64,000 nucleotides of DNA, from NCBI GenBank assembly GCA_029572965.1, contig JAKPQD010000206.1, forward strand, positions 24,432 to 88,431, written 5' to 3'. The notes under the pieces are model-generated. The model saw only the letters and a list, made by a program, of their open reading frames with translations. It was not told the origin of the DNA and searched no databases. The stretch's first letter is position 1; each line of letters begins with the position of its first letter. Positions 35,536 to 44,668 of the stretch are shown one piece after another. The DNA is from Bacteroidota bacterium (GTDB taxonomy: Bacteria > Bacteroidota > Bacteroidia > Bacteroidales > DTGW01). A program made the translations under genes and the position numbers.

Positions 35536-37287
35536 TTAATTATTGTTTAATGGCAGTAGTACATTGAACGTACTGCCCTTTTCCGGGATACTTTCTGCCC
35601 ATATTTGGCCTTTGTGCAATGCAACAAATTCGGCACAAAGCACTAAACCTAAACCTGTACCCCTTTCACTTGCTGTGCCTGATTTTGAAAAACTGGTCTC
35701 AAATTTAAACAACCGGGATAAATCTTCCTGGCTTAGCCCAACCCCGCAATCTTGAATAGATATCTTGATATTGCCGGTTTCTTCAATGATTTGAAGAAAT
35801 ACTTCTGTATGGGTATAAGAATATTTTATTGCATTGGTCATCAGGTTGCGTACTATTGTCTTCAACATTTGACTATCGGCATAAGCTTTTAGACCGGGGC
35901 TGATGGTTTTCTTTATGGTTATTTTTTTCTGACTGGCAAGCAATTCAATGGTATTTAAGTCATCTTTCAAGGCTTCGGCAACATCAATCCATTCGGGGTT
36001 GAATCTAACCCCTTGCCTTTGAAAATTGCTCCATTCTAACAGGTTTTGTAAAAGTGTATGTGTGTTTTTGGCTGTTTCATAAAGCATCTCGGCACACTTT
36101 CCTGCATCTTCATAGTTGTTATCAGCAATATCTTGTTGCACCATCTCTGAAAGGTTAATTAGCACATGAAACGGATTGCGCAGGTCATGGGCAATTATCC
36201 CCATAAATTTATCCTTGGTGGCATTTAACTCTTTTAATTTTTTTGCATTTTCTTTTAAGGCTACTTCGTTGAGCTTACGCTGGGTAATGTCAGATAAGAT
36301 TATGGCCCAACCGGCCAGTCTGTCTTTGTTTTCAAAAACGGGAGTTGTTTTTATCAAAAAATATCGTCGTCCTCCAAAACAATCATTTTCAATATCAGTA
36401 GAATACTCTTCGTGCCTAAAAGCAATTCGTTTGGTATCCTCGCATTGTTCAAGAATCTTTTCTATGCTTTTCCCAATGCTTTTTTCGTTTAGGTTGTTAA
36501 AAATTTGTTTTGCGTGATTGTTGAAATTTGTAATCCTAAGCTTTTTATCTACTATTATTACCCCATCTGACATGCTTTCAAAAATAACTTCTAATGCTAA
36601 TGGCTCAAAATCAAGCAGCTTAAAACGAAACATGCCTAAAGCCCCCATTATACCTACAATTGAAAATGAAAATGGAATAATATCCATATTACTTTTGTAG
36701 TATGATGAAAGATAATATATATAGAAACCCCATGGGATAGTAAGTGAAACTATCATCAAAAATGCCCTTACGCGGTTGATGCCAACTTGTTTTATGGCCA
36801 TCCATACATATAAAAGAAAACTAAAAAGCAGCGTTAAATTTGAATATACCTGGTGTACCCAATACCAAGGCCCTTTTGTAAAGTTGGCAAATGAAGATGA
36901 TTGTGCGGTATTGATGGCCAATTTTGTATAAAAAAGGTGGCCAAAATTACTATTCTGAAGAACTATTGTTGTACAGGAAATTGCAATCATTACCACTATC
37001 ATCCATTTTTTCAGGTACTGATTATAGCCTGTATAATGAAGCGTAAATATGACCAGTACAGAAGGGAATAAAGCAATTCCAACATATTCTACTTTCAACC
37101 AAAAATAGATGTCTTCCAAATTGTCAGAATTGAGTTCCATAACATAACCAAAAGCATACAATGCTATGCATAATAAAATAGACAAATATGCCAATGCCCC
37201 TGGTGACTTGTAATACCTTATAGTGTAAAATGCTATCAGCAGGTTAATGAAAGAGGTAAGCAGCAATATCAGGCTAAGAGGATGCAT
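35536..37287 (-). CDS. 7TM-domain sensor histidine kinase with PAS domain
   Basis: A 583-aa inner-membrane kinase. The N-terminus has seven hydrophobic segments (residues 3-225) with the signature of the histidine-kinase 7TM sensor (YAFGYVMELNSDNLEDIYFW, then LKVEYVG). A PAS domain (235-345) ends in WAIILSDITQRK, then HisKA with IIAHDLRNPFHVLINLSE (H367) and HATPase_c (N box NLMTNAIKYSY, DCGVGLS, GTGLGLVL). The receiver-containing regulator follows after 14 bp. The ligand is unknown. A -7 box lies 29 bp upstream. Confidence 0.93.
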   Translation of the reverse strand: MHPLSLILLLTSFINLLIAFYTIRYYKSPGALAYLSILLCIALYAFGYVMELNSDNLEDIYFWLKVEYVGIALFPSVLVIFTLHYTGYNQYLKKWMIVVMIAISCTTIVLQNSNFGHLFYTKLAINTAQSSSFANFTKGPWYWVHQVYSNLTLLFSFLLYVWMAIKQVGINRVRAFLMIVSLTIPWGFYIYYLSSYYKSNMDIIPFSFSIVGIMGALGMFRFKLLDFEPLALEVIFESMSDGVIIVDKKLRITNFNNHAKQIFNNLNEKSIGKSIEKILEQCEDTKRIAFRHEEYSTDIENDCFGGRRYFLIKTTPVFENKDRLAGWAIILSDITQRKLNEVALKENAKKLKELNATKDKFMGIIAHDLRNPFHVLINLSEMVQQDIADNNYEDAGKCAEMLYETAKNTHTLLQNLLEWSNFQRQGVRFNPEWIDVAEALKDDLNTIELLASQKKITIKKTISPGLKAYADSQMLKTIVRNLMTNAIKYSYTHTEVFLQIIEETGNIKISIQDCGVGLSQEDLSRLFKFETSFSKSGTASERGTGLGLVLCAEFVALHKGQIWAESIPEKGSTFNVLLPLNNN

Positions 37288-37315
37288 AAATATTGGTTTT
37301 GGTCTGTTTCAAAAA

Positions 37316-37323
37316 CAAAATTA
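37316..37323 (-). promoter_or_regulatory. Bacteroidota -7 box (TAATTTTG) for the 7TM kinase operon
   Basis: An exact TAnnTTTG match on the reverse strand, 29 bp before the kinase ATG. Confidence 0.4.
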
Positions 37324-37360
37324 ATAAATCCTAAGCTACTTTTATAACAGATTTATTGTG

Positions 37361-38836
37361 TTAATTGGCCTCTGTGGCAATAATTTTGGCCGATGCAAGA
37401 CAATGATGTATCCCTCCTCCGGGATGTACACTGCTGCCTGTGAAATATAAATTTTCGGTTTCTCTCGAAATAAAGTTCGGGTGTTTTGTAAAAAATGACC
37501 TAAAACTATTTATGGCCTGGCCAAATAGCGAACCGTTATGTGTATTGTATATATTAGTATAGGTTAATGGAGTTGCTACCTGTTCAAATAGTATATTTTT
37601 TGATATATTTTCTCCAAATGTTTTTTCAATCTTTGATAACACAATATTTTTAATTTCTTCCGTAACTTTTTTCCAGTTGTGCCCGTGCTTAGCAGGCACA
37701 CTAACCATTACTTGCAAGTATTGATAACCTTCAGGATTATTATTGCCAGATAAACCACTAATATCATTGATATATATAGATGGGTCACTGTCAATAGCCT
37801 TGTTTTTAAATAGTGTATCAAATTGTTTTTTGCTATCGCCCGATACTATTATATTATAAAAGTTTAACCCTTCAATTTTCTTGCTTAACCCCCAATAAAA
37901 TATGATGGCCGATGAAGTTAGTTTTTTCTTCATGGCTTTTTTGGCCATCTTTTTATCTTGCATAAGGTCGCGGTAAAAGTGTACTACATCTGTATCAATA
38001 ACAAGAAGGTCTGCAAAGTAAGCATTAGTGGCAGTGTTGATAGATACAATACGCTTATTGCTCTGGAAAACCCGGGTTATTGGGCTGTCAAAATAGAATG
38101 TAACGCCGGCTTCTATGGCCAAATCATACAAAGCCTTTACAATACTGTACATCCCGTTTTGTACATGATATACCCCCAAATTATAGTTTAAATGCGAAAC
38201 ATATTTGATGGTTGCAACAGATTTATAAGGGTTATTGCCAAATGATGAAGCTGCACTATTAAATATTTCAACAACCTTGCTGTCTAAAAATAATTTGCGG
38301 TTTCTTTTATCCAGTGAAGTAAAAATATCAAGCCTGTAAAACTGCAATAAAGCTTTACGGCAAGGGGCTTTTAAAAAATTTTTGCACAAATACAAAGGGC
38401 TATATAAAAACAATGGAGATGCAAGCTCCCATAATTTTTGACATTTGTGAAGATATTGGTAAACTTTGTGTTTAGGTACTGATGTTTTGTTGCTTATCTC
38501 GTCTGCAAGTTTTTCAGCATTGCACCATGCATTGATTTGTGTCCCGTCGGGGAAAAAATATAGCCCGCTGCTTTCGGCACGATGGTAGTTGAAATAATTT
38601 CTGGGGTTTTTGTTGTGAAGGACAAATAGTTCGTCCAGCATTTCAGGCATATATAGTTTTGTAGGCCCGGTATCAAAGCGAAAACCATTTTCTTCAGCCT
38701 GACTAATCCGTCCCCCGGGCATATCGTTTTTTTCAAATACTTTTACTTTATACCCTTTGGCTGCAAGCCTTATAGCCACGGCCATCCCTCCAATACCCGA
38801 ACCAATGATGCAAGCGGTTTTTGTCATGTTCTTCAT
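37361..38836 (-). CDS. CrtI-family carotenoid desaturase or related FAD oxidoreductase
   Basis: A 491-aa flavoprotein of the phytoene desaturase family. The N-terminal dinucleotide-binding motif is CIIGSGIGGMAVAIRLAAKG, then VFEKNDMPGGRIS, and the C-terminal FAD-contact motif reads GSSVHPGGGIHHCLASAKII. Both match the CrtI/CrtD group, which introduces double bonds into carotenoids. No crtB, crtE, crtY or second desaturase adjoins it, so the substrate is uncertain; a 1-hydroxycarotenoid 3,4-desaturase (CrtD) is one option. It has its own full promoter in the gap behind the radical SAM gene. ATG 38836 or the ATG three codons later (38827) could both serve. Confidence 0.82.
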   Translation of the reverse strand: MKNMTKTACIIGSGIGGMAVAIRLAAKGYKVKVFEKNDMPGGRISQAEENGFRFDTGPTKLYMPEMLDELFVLHNKNPRNYFNYHRAESSGLYFFPDGTQINAWCNAEKLADEISNKTSVPKHKVYQYLHKCQKLWELASPLFLYSPLYLCKNFLKAPCRKALLQFYRLDIFTSLDKRNRKLFLDSKVVEIFNSAASSFGNNPYKSVATIKYVSHLNYNLGVYHVQNGMYSIVKALYDLAIEAGVTFYFDSPITRVFQSNKRIVSINTATNAYFADLLVIDTDVVHFYRDLMQDKKMAKKAMKKKLTSSAIIFYWGLSKKIEGLNFYNIIVSGDSKKQFDTLFKNKAIDSDPSIYINDISGLSGNNNPEGYQYLQVMVSVPAKHGHNWKKVTEEIKNIVLSKIEKTFGENISKNILFEQVATPLTYTNIYNTHNGSLFGQAINSFRSFFTKHPNFISRETENLYFTGSSVHPGGGIHHCLASAKIIATEAN

Positions 38837-38847
38837 TCTAATTGCAA

Positions 38848-38878
38848 CAAATATAGCAAATTAAAAATCCGAAACAAA
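38848..38878 (-). promoter_or_regulatory. Full Bacteroidota promoter TTTG-N19-TATATTTG
   Basis: On the reverse strand TTTG (38878-38875) is followed after exactly 19 bp by TATATTTG (38855-38848), the consensus for the Bacteroidota primary sigma factor. It drives the desaturase gene, starting 12 bp downstream. The -33 box touches the region just before the stop of the radical SAM gene. Confidence 0.8.
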
Positions 38879-38889
38879 TGCTAACTGTT

Positions 38890-39666
38890 TTATTCTGAAA
38901 CGCTTACCCTTAAACCTGCTTTTTCGATAGTTGAAGCAATGGCTTTCAATTGTTTTCCGCTTATTTTTTCTATTGTTTCAACAGGTGTATCTCTTGCTAT
39001 AGTATAAATCATAACCAGCTCAGGAGATATGCTCTTCAAAGCATCTGTCCAGGCTATAATTTCAGTATCTGTGGTATTGTCAAATGCTTGTCCATTAAAG
39101 CTTCCTTTGACAAACATAGTTTGAACAACCAGTTTTCCATTGAATTTTTTCAGATTTTCAATAACGTCATTTGCTGTAATAGGTAATTGAGGCTGATTAA
39201 GTATTTGAAATGTCCTATTTATAGCCGAATCAAGTTTCATTATGTTCAAATCTGCTTTCTTTAAAGCATTTAACACACTTTGCTTGTGCAAAAGCAACGA
39301 ATTGGAAAGTACTGCAATTTTTACTTGTGGAAAGATGTTATTTCTTACAGTGATTACAGCATCTATAACTTCTTCAAATTGAGGGTGCATAGTAGGTTCG
39401 CCGTTGCCTGCAAAAGTAATGGTGTCAACAGGCTCACCTTTACTTTTCATTTCATTGAGGCGCCTTTGCAACAAATTGCTTATTTCACCAACAGTTGGAA
39501 GGTATAAATCTTTTTTGCCTTTTGTATTGAGCCCACATTCGCAGTAAATGCAATTGAAATTGCATACTTTAGCATCTGTCGGCAACAGGTTTACCCCTAA
39601 TGAATGGCCTAACCTGCGGCTTTTTACCGGGCCAAAAATGATTTTGTCAAAAAGAAAGGTAGGCAT
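38890..39666 (-). CDS. Radical SAM protein
   Basis: A 258-aa radical SAM enzyme. The [4Fe-4S] cluster motif is C35-x3-C39-x2-C42 (CNFNCIYCECG), followed by the GNGEPTMHPQ segment that binds the SAM amino group and IAVLSNS as the next strand. The start KIIFGPVKSRRLGHSLGVNL is typical of a MoaA/NifB-related subgroup of unknown substrate, found widely in Bacteroidota. No twitch domain or additional cluster motif is clear. It stands alone, with the EF-P terminator behind it and the desaturase promoter ahead. Confidence 0.88.
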   Translation of the reverse strand: MPTFLFDKIIFGPVKSRRLGHSLGVNLLPTDAKVCNFNCIYCECGLNTKGKKDLYLPTVGEISNLLQRRLNEMKSKGEPVDTITFAGNGEPTMHPQFEEVIDAVITVRNNIFPQVKIAVLSNSLLLHKQSVLNALKKADLNIMKLDSAINRTFQILNQPQLPITANDVIENLKKFNGKLVVQTMFVKGSFNGQAFDNTTDTEIIAWTDALKSISPELVMIYTIARDTPVETIEKISGKQLKAIASTIEKAGLRVSVSE

Positions 39667-39790
39667 GATTGGGAAGATTTATTAAAGATGTTTATTGAAT
39701 GTTATGCAGGTAATGCAAGCATTATCCCCATAAAATTTATTTCATGTAGTTTAAAAGTTCTTTTAACTATTGCAGGTAAAAATAAACAAA

Positions 39791-39820
39791 AAAGCTGCCA
39801 GAGTTTATTCTGACAGCTTT
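39791..39820 (-). terminator. Rho-independent terminator of efp
   Basis: AAAGCTGCCAGA and TCTGACAGCTTT form a 12-bp stem with one mismatch (G-U in the reverse-strand RNA), followed on the reverse strand by TTTGTTTATT. It lies 25 bp beyond the efp stop. Confidence 0.75.
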
Positions 39821-39844
39821 GAAATCGAAAATTTTACAAAAATG

Positions 39845-40414
39845 CTATTCTTTGACCCTTTCACAGTAGCTATAGTCGCGAGTATCTATCTTTATCTTTT
39901 CTCCCTGGTTGACAAACAATGGCACATTGATACGTGCTCCTGTTTCAACAGTTGCAGGTTTTAAAGCCGTTGATGATGCAGTGTCGCCTTTTAAGCCTGG
40001 CTCTGTATAAGTAACTTCAAGCACTACAAAAGGAGGCAATTCGCAACTTAGCGGTGTTTCATTATCAGCATCAAAAACTATTTCAACATACTGTCCTTCT
40101 TTCATCAGGTCAGCATTTTCAATCATGTTTTTCGGGATAGATACTTGCTCGTATGTTTCGTTATGCATGAAGGTATATCCATACTCATCACTAAAAAGAT
40201 ATGAATGTGGCCTGCGTTCAACATGAGCCAAATCAACTTTTTCGCCAGCAGTAAAAGTGTTTTCAATTATTTTACCGTTGGTAAGGCTTTTGAGCTTTGT
40301 ACGTACAAATGCCCCACCTTTGCCCGGCTTTACATGCTGAAATTGTATAATGGTGTAAATATCGTTGTTGAATAATATACACAAACCATTTTTGAAATCT
40401 GCTGTACTTGCCAT
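39845..40414 (-). CDS. efp: Elongation factor P
   Basis: A 189-aa EF-P, which enters the ribosomal E site and relieves stalling at polyproline stretches. All three domains are there: the KOW-like N-domain with the tip loop HVKPGKGGAFVRTK, whose K32 is the position modified in other bacteria, the OB domain (FMHNETYEQVSIP), and the C-terminal OB domain ending in GEKIKIDTRDYSYCERV, the EF-P signature. Length is normal. No EpmA, EpmB or other modification gene lies in the window. A -7 box is 35 bp upstream and a terminator follows. Confidence 0.97.
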   Translation of the reverse strand: MASTADFKNGLCILFNNDIYTIIQFQHVKPGKGGAFVRTKLKSLTNGKIIENTFTAGEKVDLAHVERRPHSYLFSDEYGYTFMHNETYEQVSIPKNMIENADLMKEGQYVEIVFDADNETPLSCELPPFVVLEVTYTEPGLKGDTASSTALKPATVETGARINVPLFVNQGEKIKIDTRDYSYCERVKE

Positions 40415-40448
40415 ATTATCAATGTATTAATTATTAAAAAAAGAGTGG

Positions 40449-40456
40449 CAAAGATA
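40449..40456 (-). promoter_or_regulatory. Bacteroidota -7 box (TATCTTTG) for efp
   Basis: An exact TAnnTTTG match on the reverse strand, 35 bp before the efp ATG. Confidence 0.5.
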
Positions 40457-40559
40457 TACTTTTTCATGGAAACTGAAAAAACAGGAATTATATTTTTAAA
40501 CAATGTTGTCCCGTAAAATAAAATAGATACTTATAAATACTGGTAATATTGTTGATTAG

Positions 40560-40670
40560 AAACTGGGCCCCGCCGGGGCTTAATTTTAACGATGTTTAAT
40601 TTTACTACAAACAGGTCATCGCTACGCGACTATATAATAGCAGCGCAGCAGCGAACTGTTTGTAGGATAA
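40560..40670. repeat. Intergenic palindromic element
   Basis: In the 414-bp gap between efp and radC. It starts with the G/C palindrome GGCCCCGCCGGGGC, then an A/T segment, then a stem of CTACAAACAG (40605-40614) and CTGTTTGTAG (40656-40665) with inner pairing TCGCT/AGCGA. The G/C-rich stems stand out from the AT-rich surroundings. It looks like a small non-coding mobile or REP-type element. The rest of the gap (to 40828) shows nothing else. Confidence 0.5.
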
Positions 40671-40828
40671 CCAAATACACCACATGTTTCAAAGCCACAT
40701 AGGGGCAACCAGTTTTTGCCGGGCAACAATGGTTTTTAAAACATATTAATCAATAGTCGTGTAACATCTTGGTATTTTCTGCTTCTTCTAAAATAATTTT
40801 TAATTCGTAATTGAAAAATCCTTAATTG

Positions 40829-41518
40829 TCATATCATCCCTTCATCTGCAAAACTAAAATAAGCCTTGTCTGTAACTATAAGATGGTCAAAAAGTTTTAT
40901 ATCCATCAATGCGCCAGCTTCTTTTACTTTTTTTGTGATATCAATATCTTGCTGGCTGGGCTTTGTATTGCCCGAAGGATGATTGTGGCACATGATTACT
41001 GAGCTGGCTTGTTTTATAATTGCATTGCGAAGTACAATACGCACATCTACAACTGTACCCGACATGCCTCCCTGGCTGATTTTTACCGGCTCAATCATCC
41101 TGTTTGCCCTGTTGAGCAATAGTATCCAAAACTCCTCATAAGGTAAGTCCCTGAGTTTGTTTCCAAAATAAGTATAAACATCATGGCTTGAGGCAAAGGT
41201 TTTTGCCTCTTCGTATGGTTGTACGCTACGCCTTTTGCCAAGCTCAAGAGCTGTATGCACACTGATGGCTTTGGCTTCTCCAATGCCTTTTATCTGCATC
41301 AACTGGTCAAGGCCCATTTTGGCAAGACGGTCGAGGTTGTTATCTGCCATTTCCAACAATTGACGGGCCAATTCTACTGCCGACATCTCGCGGCTACCGG
41401 TACTAAAAAGTATTGCTAATAGTTCTGCATTAGACAAAGTGCCTATGCCTTTGCGCATCATCTTTTCACGCGGGCGGTCGTCTTCCGCCCAGTTTTTTAT
41501 ACTGTTGTTTGGTTTCAT
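40829..41518 (-). CDS. radC: RadC family JAB-domain protein
   Basis: A 229-aa protein with an N-terminal UPF0758 helix-hairpin-helix part (GTLSNAELLAILFSTGS, LMQIKGIGEAKAISV) and a C-terminal JAB1/MPN-like metalloprotease-like domain with the JAMM metal motif HNHPSGNTKPSQQD and SxxE-type partner positions upstream. Once thought to be a DNA repair factor; its true activity is unsettled. ATG 41518 (MKPNNSIKNWAEDDRPREKM) matches the normal family start better than the ATG seven codons upstream. Confidence 0.93.
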   Translation of the reverse strand: MKPNNSIKNWAEDDRPREKMMRKGIGTLSNAELLAILFSTGSREMSAVELARQLLEMADNNLDRLAKMGLDQLMQIKGIGEAKAISVHTALELGKRRSVQPYEEAKTFASSHDVYTYFGNKLRDLPYEEFWILLLNRANRMIEPVKISQGGMSGTVVDVRIVLRNAIIKQASSVIMCHNHPSGNTKPSQQDIDITKKVKEAGALMDIKLFDHLIVTDKAYFSFADEGMI

Positions 41519-41661
41519 ATTGGGGGGTAAAAATTTCAATACGATAAATATAATACGATAAGTTAAAATAACAGTGGTAATATATCGTCAGGCAAAATGG
41601 TTTGGCTCCGTTTGATGCCGAAATAAACGGATTATACTTGTAATTTGCAATTGAGAATTAA

Positions 41662-42315
41662 TCAAAGTTCTACCAGCTTGTGGTTTACTGCATAAACGGC
41701 CAGCGCCACCGAATTCTTGGTTTGTGTCTTTTCCAGTAAGCGTGCCCGGTGTGCTTCTATCGTCCGGCTGCTTAAATGCATCAAATCAGCTATTTGTTTA
41801 TTGGTCATCCCCTGACAAATATAGGTAAGCAGCTCTTTTTCTTCGTCCGAAAAAGTTTCTTCGGGTTGTTGGTGCCGTTTTTTCTGTATCTCGTTGAAAC
41901 GTTTAGAAAGCTTTACAATCAGCTCATCCGAATAGTAGGTATAACCTTCCATAACCCGCTCAATGGCTTTTATAAAGTCGTCACGCAACGAATTCTTCAA
42001 CAAATAGCCTTTTACTCCCAAATCTGCCATTTTGATAAGATATTCTTCATCCTCAAATGAGGTAAGTGCTATAATCTTCAATTCGGGGAAAAGTTCGAGG
42101 GCTTTTTCAGTAGCTTCAATGCCGCTCATTTCTTTCATGTTGAGGTCCATAAAAATGATATCTGGCATCGATTCGTTTAACAACTCAAGAAAAACCTTGC
42201 CATTGGGGGCTTCGCCTATGACTTTTACATTTTTTACCGTATTCAGGATTAACTTTAGCCCTTCCCTGAAAATTTTATGGTCTTCAACAATAAATACTTT
42301 TATTGGATGGATCAT
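41662..42315 (-). CDS. NarL/FixJ-type response regulator
   Basis: A 217-aa cytoplasmic regulator. The receiver (1-120) has VFIVEDHKIFREGLKLIL, acceptor D57 (IIFMDLNM) and the usual Thr and Lys switch residues (ALTSF, GYLLKNS). A LuxR-type HTH follows (150-215; LLTYICQGMTNKQIADLMHL, SSRTIEAHRARLLEKT). The frame opens 27 codons earlier, but that extension is hydrophobic A/T-rich noise; ATG 42315 begins the receiver. No kinase gene adjoins it, so it is an orphan, possibly served by one of the hybrid kinases in the window. Confidence 0.93.
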   Translation of the reverse strand: MIHPIKVFIVEDHKIFREGLKLILNTVKNVKVIGEAPNGKVFLELLNESMPDIIFMDLNMKEMSGIEATEKALELFPELKIIALTSFEDEEYLIKMADLGVKGYLLKNSLRDDFIKAIERVMEGYTYYSDELIVKLSKRFNEIQKKRHQQPEETFSDEEKELLTYICQGMTNKQIADLMHLSSRTIEAHRARLLEKTQTKNSVALAVYAVNHKLVEL

Positions 42316-42444
42316 TTGTAACTTTTTTTTATTGGCACGAAAAATACAAAAAAAGCAATTGGGGTTCAATATTAAGTTAAACAAAAAAAAGAGCATATTT
42401 TATCATTGAAGGCTTTAAAAAATCGAACTATGATAATTAAGGCG

Positions 42445-44502
42445 CTATAACCTTAGTTTACAGGCAACAACAATTTCGTTTTTATCAGACCCATCAATAG
42501 CATATCCTCCCTGGCCTAAAGTAGTACGGTCAAAATAGTGAGTTGATGAATAATGGATTTGAGCATTCATTCTTTTGCTGAGTTTTAATTTTCCTGACAC
42601 TACATAGCGTAATCCCTTCCCATAATAAACTGGAATTGACATGTATGAACCAGCTCCTCTTTCTATTGCATATATTCGGGCATCATAGCTGTCGGTATTG
42701 AACCAGGCCAGGCGGCCTTGCAGATAAAATCTTTCTTGCATTGGCTTCCAACATATATCCTGCAACATAGCAAATCCAGATTGTTTGCTTTGGCCGTCCT
42801 CGTTGTACCAAACCCATTCTGCCCTGTTGGTAATGCTTATCCATTCATTGGGCGAATATTTTGCTTCTAATCTTGCCCTTTGTGTGGTATAATCTATGAT
42901 ATGCTTTACAGGTATTGTGCCTGAACTGTCTTGCATCCCATATTTCGCTGTGTATCTGGCAGACAAGTTAAGCCCATTGTCAAATATCCTTTTTACCTGA
43001 AAATAATAAGTTGAACTATACGAAGGTTCGCTGGTGCGATATTTTAACCAAGGATAGCTTGTTATATCTGCAAACAAAGAAACAAAGTACTTAGTAAATG
43101 GTTGTATGTCAATTCCGGCATACCATCCATGTTCGTTGACATTCAGCGACTGCTGTCCAAAAGCGTTGGCATAAGGGGCATAGTAACTTTTATCGTAGTA
43201 GCGGTACATGAGCGAGAAGCATATCTCCGAGGCAGGATTTACAGCTATTCCATGAAGCAATGCCAACGAATAGTTTTTAGCCATGGCCGTTTCGCCGTAA
43301 AAGCGGATACGCCGGGTATTTACGCGGTAATAGGTGCTGGCATTGCTGATGCTGTTGCCTGTGAAAGCAAAACGTTTGTAAAAATCATCACTGGCAGGTT
43401 TTACAGCATCGTATTTTGTTGCAGTACCAAGGGCACCAAGCACTATGTATTCATTTTGCCACAAAATGTTTACTCCGCCTGTACTTTCATGCAGTGCATG
43501 CTTCTTCTCCATATCAGCAGGCAAAGCATGAATGCCAGTATTAATGAAAGAACCAAAGCTTTTTTCGGTATTCAGTGAATCAGTAAGAATTATGCTGGCA
43601 TCAATAGCTTTGTAGCTCCCAAATGCAGTGATGCCAATGTTTTTAACTTTAAATGTTGTTCCTACTCCTCTCAAATATTGACTTTCATTAAACGAAGAAT
43701 ATCCTGCCAGGCCGCTTCTGTCTTTAAAAGCACCTTCGGAAGTTGTGCTGAAAGACGAAGCGTATCCGTTCCACATTGCCAACCCTTGCCCAAACCGGGC
43801 TGTATAATCGCCTATGGTCAAAGCTTTCAGCCAGTTCTTTGAATGGTAGAAATATCCGGCAGAAAGATAATCAAAAGCTTTGTTCCCGCTGTTAAAATAA
43901 GGCTCGCCGTAATCATTTTCGGCCAAAAACCTTATTTCACTGTTTATTCCCATAAATGAATATCGAACCCTTGACTTTAAAGGTACTAGACAGAGAAATT
44001 TATTTGAACTACTACTATCATCAATTGCTTTAAAGCCTTCCATTTTAGGAAACATCGTTCCGACAACACTTTCAAATACATGTTTTGCCCGGAAAGGCTT
44101 CTGTTCTTCTTTTGTAATAGGATTAGCTGTGCAATATGGGATTAAATTACGTACTTCTTCCTCAGAAAGAGATGTGATAGCATTAAGCTCATTGACCGAC
44201 ACAAAACTTCCATTTTTTTCGCGGTATTGAATAATTTCATCTATTTGCATACTATTCAGAAAGGGTATTTTAGCAAAGTCATCGGCTGTTGCCGTATTTA
44301 TATCAAGTGGTTGGTTTATCAGGCTTTCATAAATCTCTGTTCTTTCGATGTTATCAATAACCGTTTCGTCCGATTCTCCTTCTGAAATGGACTGTTCTGT
44401 ACTTAGCTCATCGTTTTCGTCTTCTAAGGACTGGGCTTGAGCGTAAGAGGAGCAGATGAGCAGGAGGAATAGCAGCAAGAAGACCCCACTTAACCTCTTC
44501 AA
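42445..44502 (-). CDS. ComEA-type helix-hairpin-helix plus outer-membrane barrel protein
   Basis: About 685 aa. Signal peptide, an acidic linker, then a ComEA-like HhH domain (about 55-120: LDINTATADDFAKIPFLNSM, IIQYREKNGSFVSVNEL), followed by a large beta-rich part full of alternating aromatic strands, such as FYHSKNWLKALTIGDYTARF, and ending in VVACKLRL, as in outer-membrane barrels. HhH domains of this type bind DNA in ComEA. The frame is open to 44703, but the first 67 codons read through a palindromic repeat and make no sensible signal peptide. A TTG at 44502 gives LKRLSGVFLLLFLLLICSSY then AQA, a good signal peptide, and is preferred. It lies downstream of the PorV/PorQ-like gene. Function unknown. 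Confidence 0.75.
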   Translation of the reverse strand: MKRLSGVFLLLFLLLICSSYAQAQSLEDENDELSTEQSISEGESDETVIDNIERTEIYESLINQPLDINTATADDFAKIPFLNSMQIDEIIQYREKNGSFVSVNELNAITSLSEEEVRNLIPYCTANPITKEEQKPFRAKHVFESVVGTMFPKMEGFKAIDDSSSSNKFLCLVPLKSRVRYSFMGINSEIRFLAENDYGEPYFNSGNKAFDYLSAGYFYHSKNWLKALTIGDYTARFGQGLAMWNGYASSFSTTSEGAFKDRSGLAGYSSFNESQYLRGVGTTFKVKNIGITAFGSYKAIDASIILTDSLNTEKSFGSFINTGIHALPADMEKKHALHESTGGVNILWQNEYIVLGALGTATKYDAVKPASDDFYKRFAFTGNSISNASTYYRVNTRRIRFYGETAMAKNYSLALLHGIAVNPASEICFSLMYRYYDKSYYAPYANAFGQQSLNVNEHGWYAGIDIQPFTKYFVSLFADITSYPWLKYRTSEPSYSSTYYFQVKRIFDNGLNLSARYTAKYGMQDSSGTIPVKHIIDYTTQRARLEAKYSPNEWISITNRAEWVWYNEDGQSKQSGFAMLQDICWKPMQERFYLQGRLAWFNTDSYDARIYAIERGAGSYMSIPVYYGKGLRYVVSGKLKLSKRMNAQIHYSSTHYFDRTTLGQGGYAIDGSDKNEIVVACKLRL

Positions 44503-44509
44503 TTTATCC

Positions 44510-44668
44510 CAAACACCTAAAGGGGCTTTAGTCCAAGTCCCCTTCAGAAATTGTTCAAGTAAAAAGGTTATTTCAAATAAATAGCTCATAATCCCATTTT
44601 TTGATAGGTCAACGCACTGTTCCCCTTTCATATAAAGGAGGGCGTGTCCCGCCTCAGGCGGGAGTGGT
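44510..44668. repeat. Palindrome-bearing insertion between the PorV-like and HhH genes
   Basis: Contains TCCCGCC-TCA-GGCGGGA (44647-44663), two C/T-rich tracts (CCCCTTTC and CCAAGTCCCCTTC) and CTAAAGGGGCTTTAG (44518-44532). Its composition and self-complementarity differ from the neighbours. It probably is a short interspersed element that landed at the 5' end of the HhH gene, which would explain the unclear start there. Confidence 0.4.
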
